The position numbers and the translations under genes were made by a program. This document shows positions 63,090 to 64,000 of a stretch of 64,000 nucleotides of DNA, piece by piece. The notes under the pieces are model-generated. The model saw nothing but the letters and a program-made list of their open reading frames with translations. It did not search any database and had not been told where the DNA came from. How positions within the stretch are numbered: position 1 is the first letter of the stretch; each line of letters opens with the position of its first letter. Source of the DNA: CAVWXT01 sp963759115 (lineage in GTDB: Bacteria > Planctomycetota > Planctomycetia > Pirellulales > Thermoguttaceae); the NCBI GenBank assembly GCA_963759115.1, contig CAVWXT010000001.1:1391482-1455481 (forward strand). The letters run 5' to 3'.

Positions 63090-63278
63090 CTAATGGGCCT
63101 TTGGCTTGCGCCGGAGGGCTCGCAAGAGGCGTTCCCGTATCCAAGCGGACAGCTTCACCCCGTCGTGCTCCGCGGCCTGTTCGCAGTCTCGGTGTTCTGA
63201 GGGGCTAAGCCGGAACTGAATAATCTCGGATAGTTGATCCTCTTTCGGTACCGGCGGCCTTCCCATGCGTTTTCCCAT
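63090..63278 (-). CDS. Ribbon-helix-helix or mobilisation-type DNA-binding protein
   Basis: 62 residues: RPPVPKEDQLSEIIQFRLSP, SEHRDCEQAAEHDGVKLSAW, IRERLLRALRRK. It resembles small basic plasmid-mobilisation or RHH regulators (ELIQIRV then a helix-turn-helix). The intergenic 13-bp inverted repeat (63286-63298 with 63341-63353) just upstream is its likely operator. Confidence 0.75.
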   Translation of the reverse strand: MGKRMGRPPVPKEDQLSEIIQFRLSPSEHRDCEQAAEHDGVKLSAWIRERLLRALRRKPKAH

Positions 63279-63285
63279 GCCGTAA

Positions 63286-63353
63286 TTGTACTACAAAAAT
63301 ATTTGCCGTCAAGCTGGTTTTCCTATTGACAGCCACGACATTTTGTAGTACAA
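63286..63353. promoter_or_regulatory. Divergent operator with overlapping promoter
   Basis: TTGTACTACAAAA (63286-63298) and TTTTGTAGTACAA (63341-63353) are an exact inverted pair 42 bp apart. The right copy overlaps the -10 of a promoter TTGACA (63326-63331), 17-bp spacer, TACAAA (63349-63354), reading right. The left copy abuts the RHH gene. Fits a repressor binding both sides. Confidence 0.7.
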
Positions 63354-63505
63354 ATAGTCACAGAGGTTGAACATGGAAATCAACAGAAAACCCCGCCGAT
63401 GCGTCAACATCAGCGGGGCTGAACTGTACCCAGGCCATCGGCCCGAATACCGTCCCGACAACAGTATTCTACCGCCGACCGGCCGCAACAGCAAAGGCCG
63501 GTTAG

Positions 63506-64000
63506 ATGATCGCCCCCGCCTGCAAACACGAGGAATCCAAGCGGTTCGGCCGCAACCGGAACGGTAGCCAGCGCTATCGGTGCCTTCTGTGCGGCATGAC
63601 CTGGACTGAGGAACGGCCCCGCCCGATCGGAGAAATGCGAATCGACCAAGCCAAGGCCGTCGAAGTGTTGGAAATGCTCTTGGAGGGTGTCAGCATCCGC
63701 AGTACGGTACGGCTAACTGGCATCGCCAAGGGCACGATCCTAAGCCTCTTGGAGCTTGTCGGCCGTCGAGCGGCTTACTACTGGAACGTCGCTATCCGAA
63801 ACGTGCCAGTCGGCAACGTCCAAGTGGACGAGACGTGGGGCTATGTCTACGCCAAGGAAAAGACGTGCGTTCGCAAGCATCTTGGTCCGTACTGCGGTGA
63901 TGCCTACACATTTCTGGCAATCGAGCGGGATACCAAGCTGATTCTCGCGTGGCACGTCGGCCGGCGTGACCAGACGGATACGATGGTCTTTTCAGACAAC
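63506..64000 (+). CDS. IS1 family transposase, truncated by the window end
   Basis: At least 165 residues from the ATG at 63506, continuing past 64000. N-terminal zinc finger (CKHEESKRFGRNRNGSQRYR, then CLLCGMTW). Then a helix-turn-helix (LLEGVSIRSTVRLTGIAKGT), the catalytic-domain start VQVDETWGYVYAKEKT, and AIERDTKLILAWHVGRRDQT. The C-terminus and the IS right end lie outside. No clear left terminal repeat was found between 63360 and 63505. A short overlapping frame at 63367-63567 is probably not a gene. Confidence 0.85.
   Translation, partial: MIAPACKHEESKRFGRNRNGSQRYRCLLCGMTWTEERPRPIGEMRIDQAKAVEVLEMLLEGVSIRSTVRLTGIAKGTILSLLELVGRRAAYYWNVAIRNVPVGNVQVDETWGYVYAKEKTCVRKHLGPYCGDAYTFLAIERDTKLILAWHVGRRDQTDTMVFSDN

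Noticed and set aside
63367..63567. Small gene upstream of the IS1 transposase
   Set aside because: It overlaps the transposase start in another frame and has no recognisable domain; its first half could be a leader, but support is too thin.

Overview
The window looks like a chromosomal piece of a high-GC planctomycete, probably Pirellulales or a relative, and probably from a metagenome or long-read assembly. The main pointers are a BBP7-type outer-membrane barrel protein (21347-23023), DUF1080 and UroD-family proteins, and several small conserved proteins I know only from planctomycetes (30793-31035, 38418-39206). A very dense load of palindromic intergenic repeats points the same way. This is inferred from gene content; there is no rRNA gene here to confirm it.

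Layout. 1-4651: a clan AA protease and a minus-strand etfB-etfA-acyl-CoA dehydrogenase operon. 4810-9488: an L,D-transpeptidase-like protein, a four-helix-bundle protein, a Uma2 nuclease, pyrE and hisH. 9649-10400: a low-GC two-gene accessory island (nuclease-like plus FlbD-like). 10673-17779: murD, a cupin, a very unusual ligA, and an exonuclease/BRCT pair. 18053-25579: a UroD-family protein, a GH4 glycosidase, the BBP7 barrel and a thyX-NTF2-parA operon. 25681-27801: a group II intron abutting a nested palindrome. 28171-34397: murJ, a PII protein and a Tex-like protein. 34552-39206: MNT/HEPN pairs, one intact and one truncated, plus remnants of a DUF3800 gene and of a duplicated gene. 39724-50678: the housekeeping sigma factor, large secreted proteins, a radical SAM protein, a GNAT and DUF4186. 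50729-54444: a GntR(YtrA)-ABC transporter operon interrupted by a complete ISL3-family element with an 8-bp target duplication. 54513-61517: a deleted PIN toxin, pntAa-pntAb-pntB, rplM-rpsI, a PilZ-like protein and an aromatic amino acid decarboxylase. 61878-64000: a low-GC accessory end with a MazF-like operon, an RHH regulator with a shared operator, and a partial IS1-family transposase.

The strongest unexplained signal is the repeat biology. Several unrelated families of perfect or near-perfect inverted repeats, about 25-100 bp long, sit between genes. They also sit in frame inside conserved genes (acyl-CoA dehydrogenase, murD, parA, tex, radical SAM, possibly ligA), where they encode extra peptide loops. 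A second class fills gene spacers with inverted arrays of strictly 7-bp units: four different unit sequences, always period 7.

Caution: at least eight genes carry single-base frameshifts (acd, pyrE, parA, tex, the 42732-44805 gene, the ISL3 transposase, pntB, pntAa). Several lie in homopolymers. Most look like assembly indels rather than real decay, so gene integrity should be judged with that in mind.
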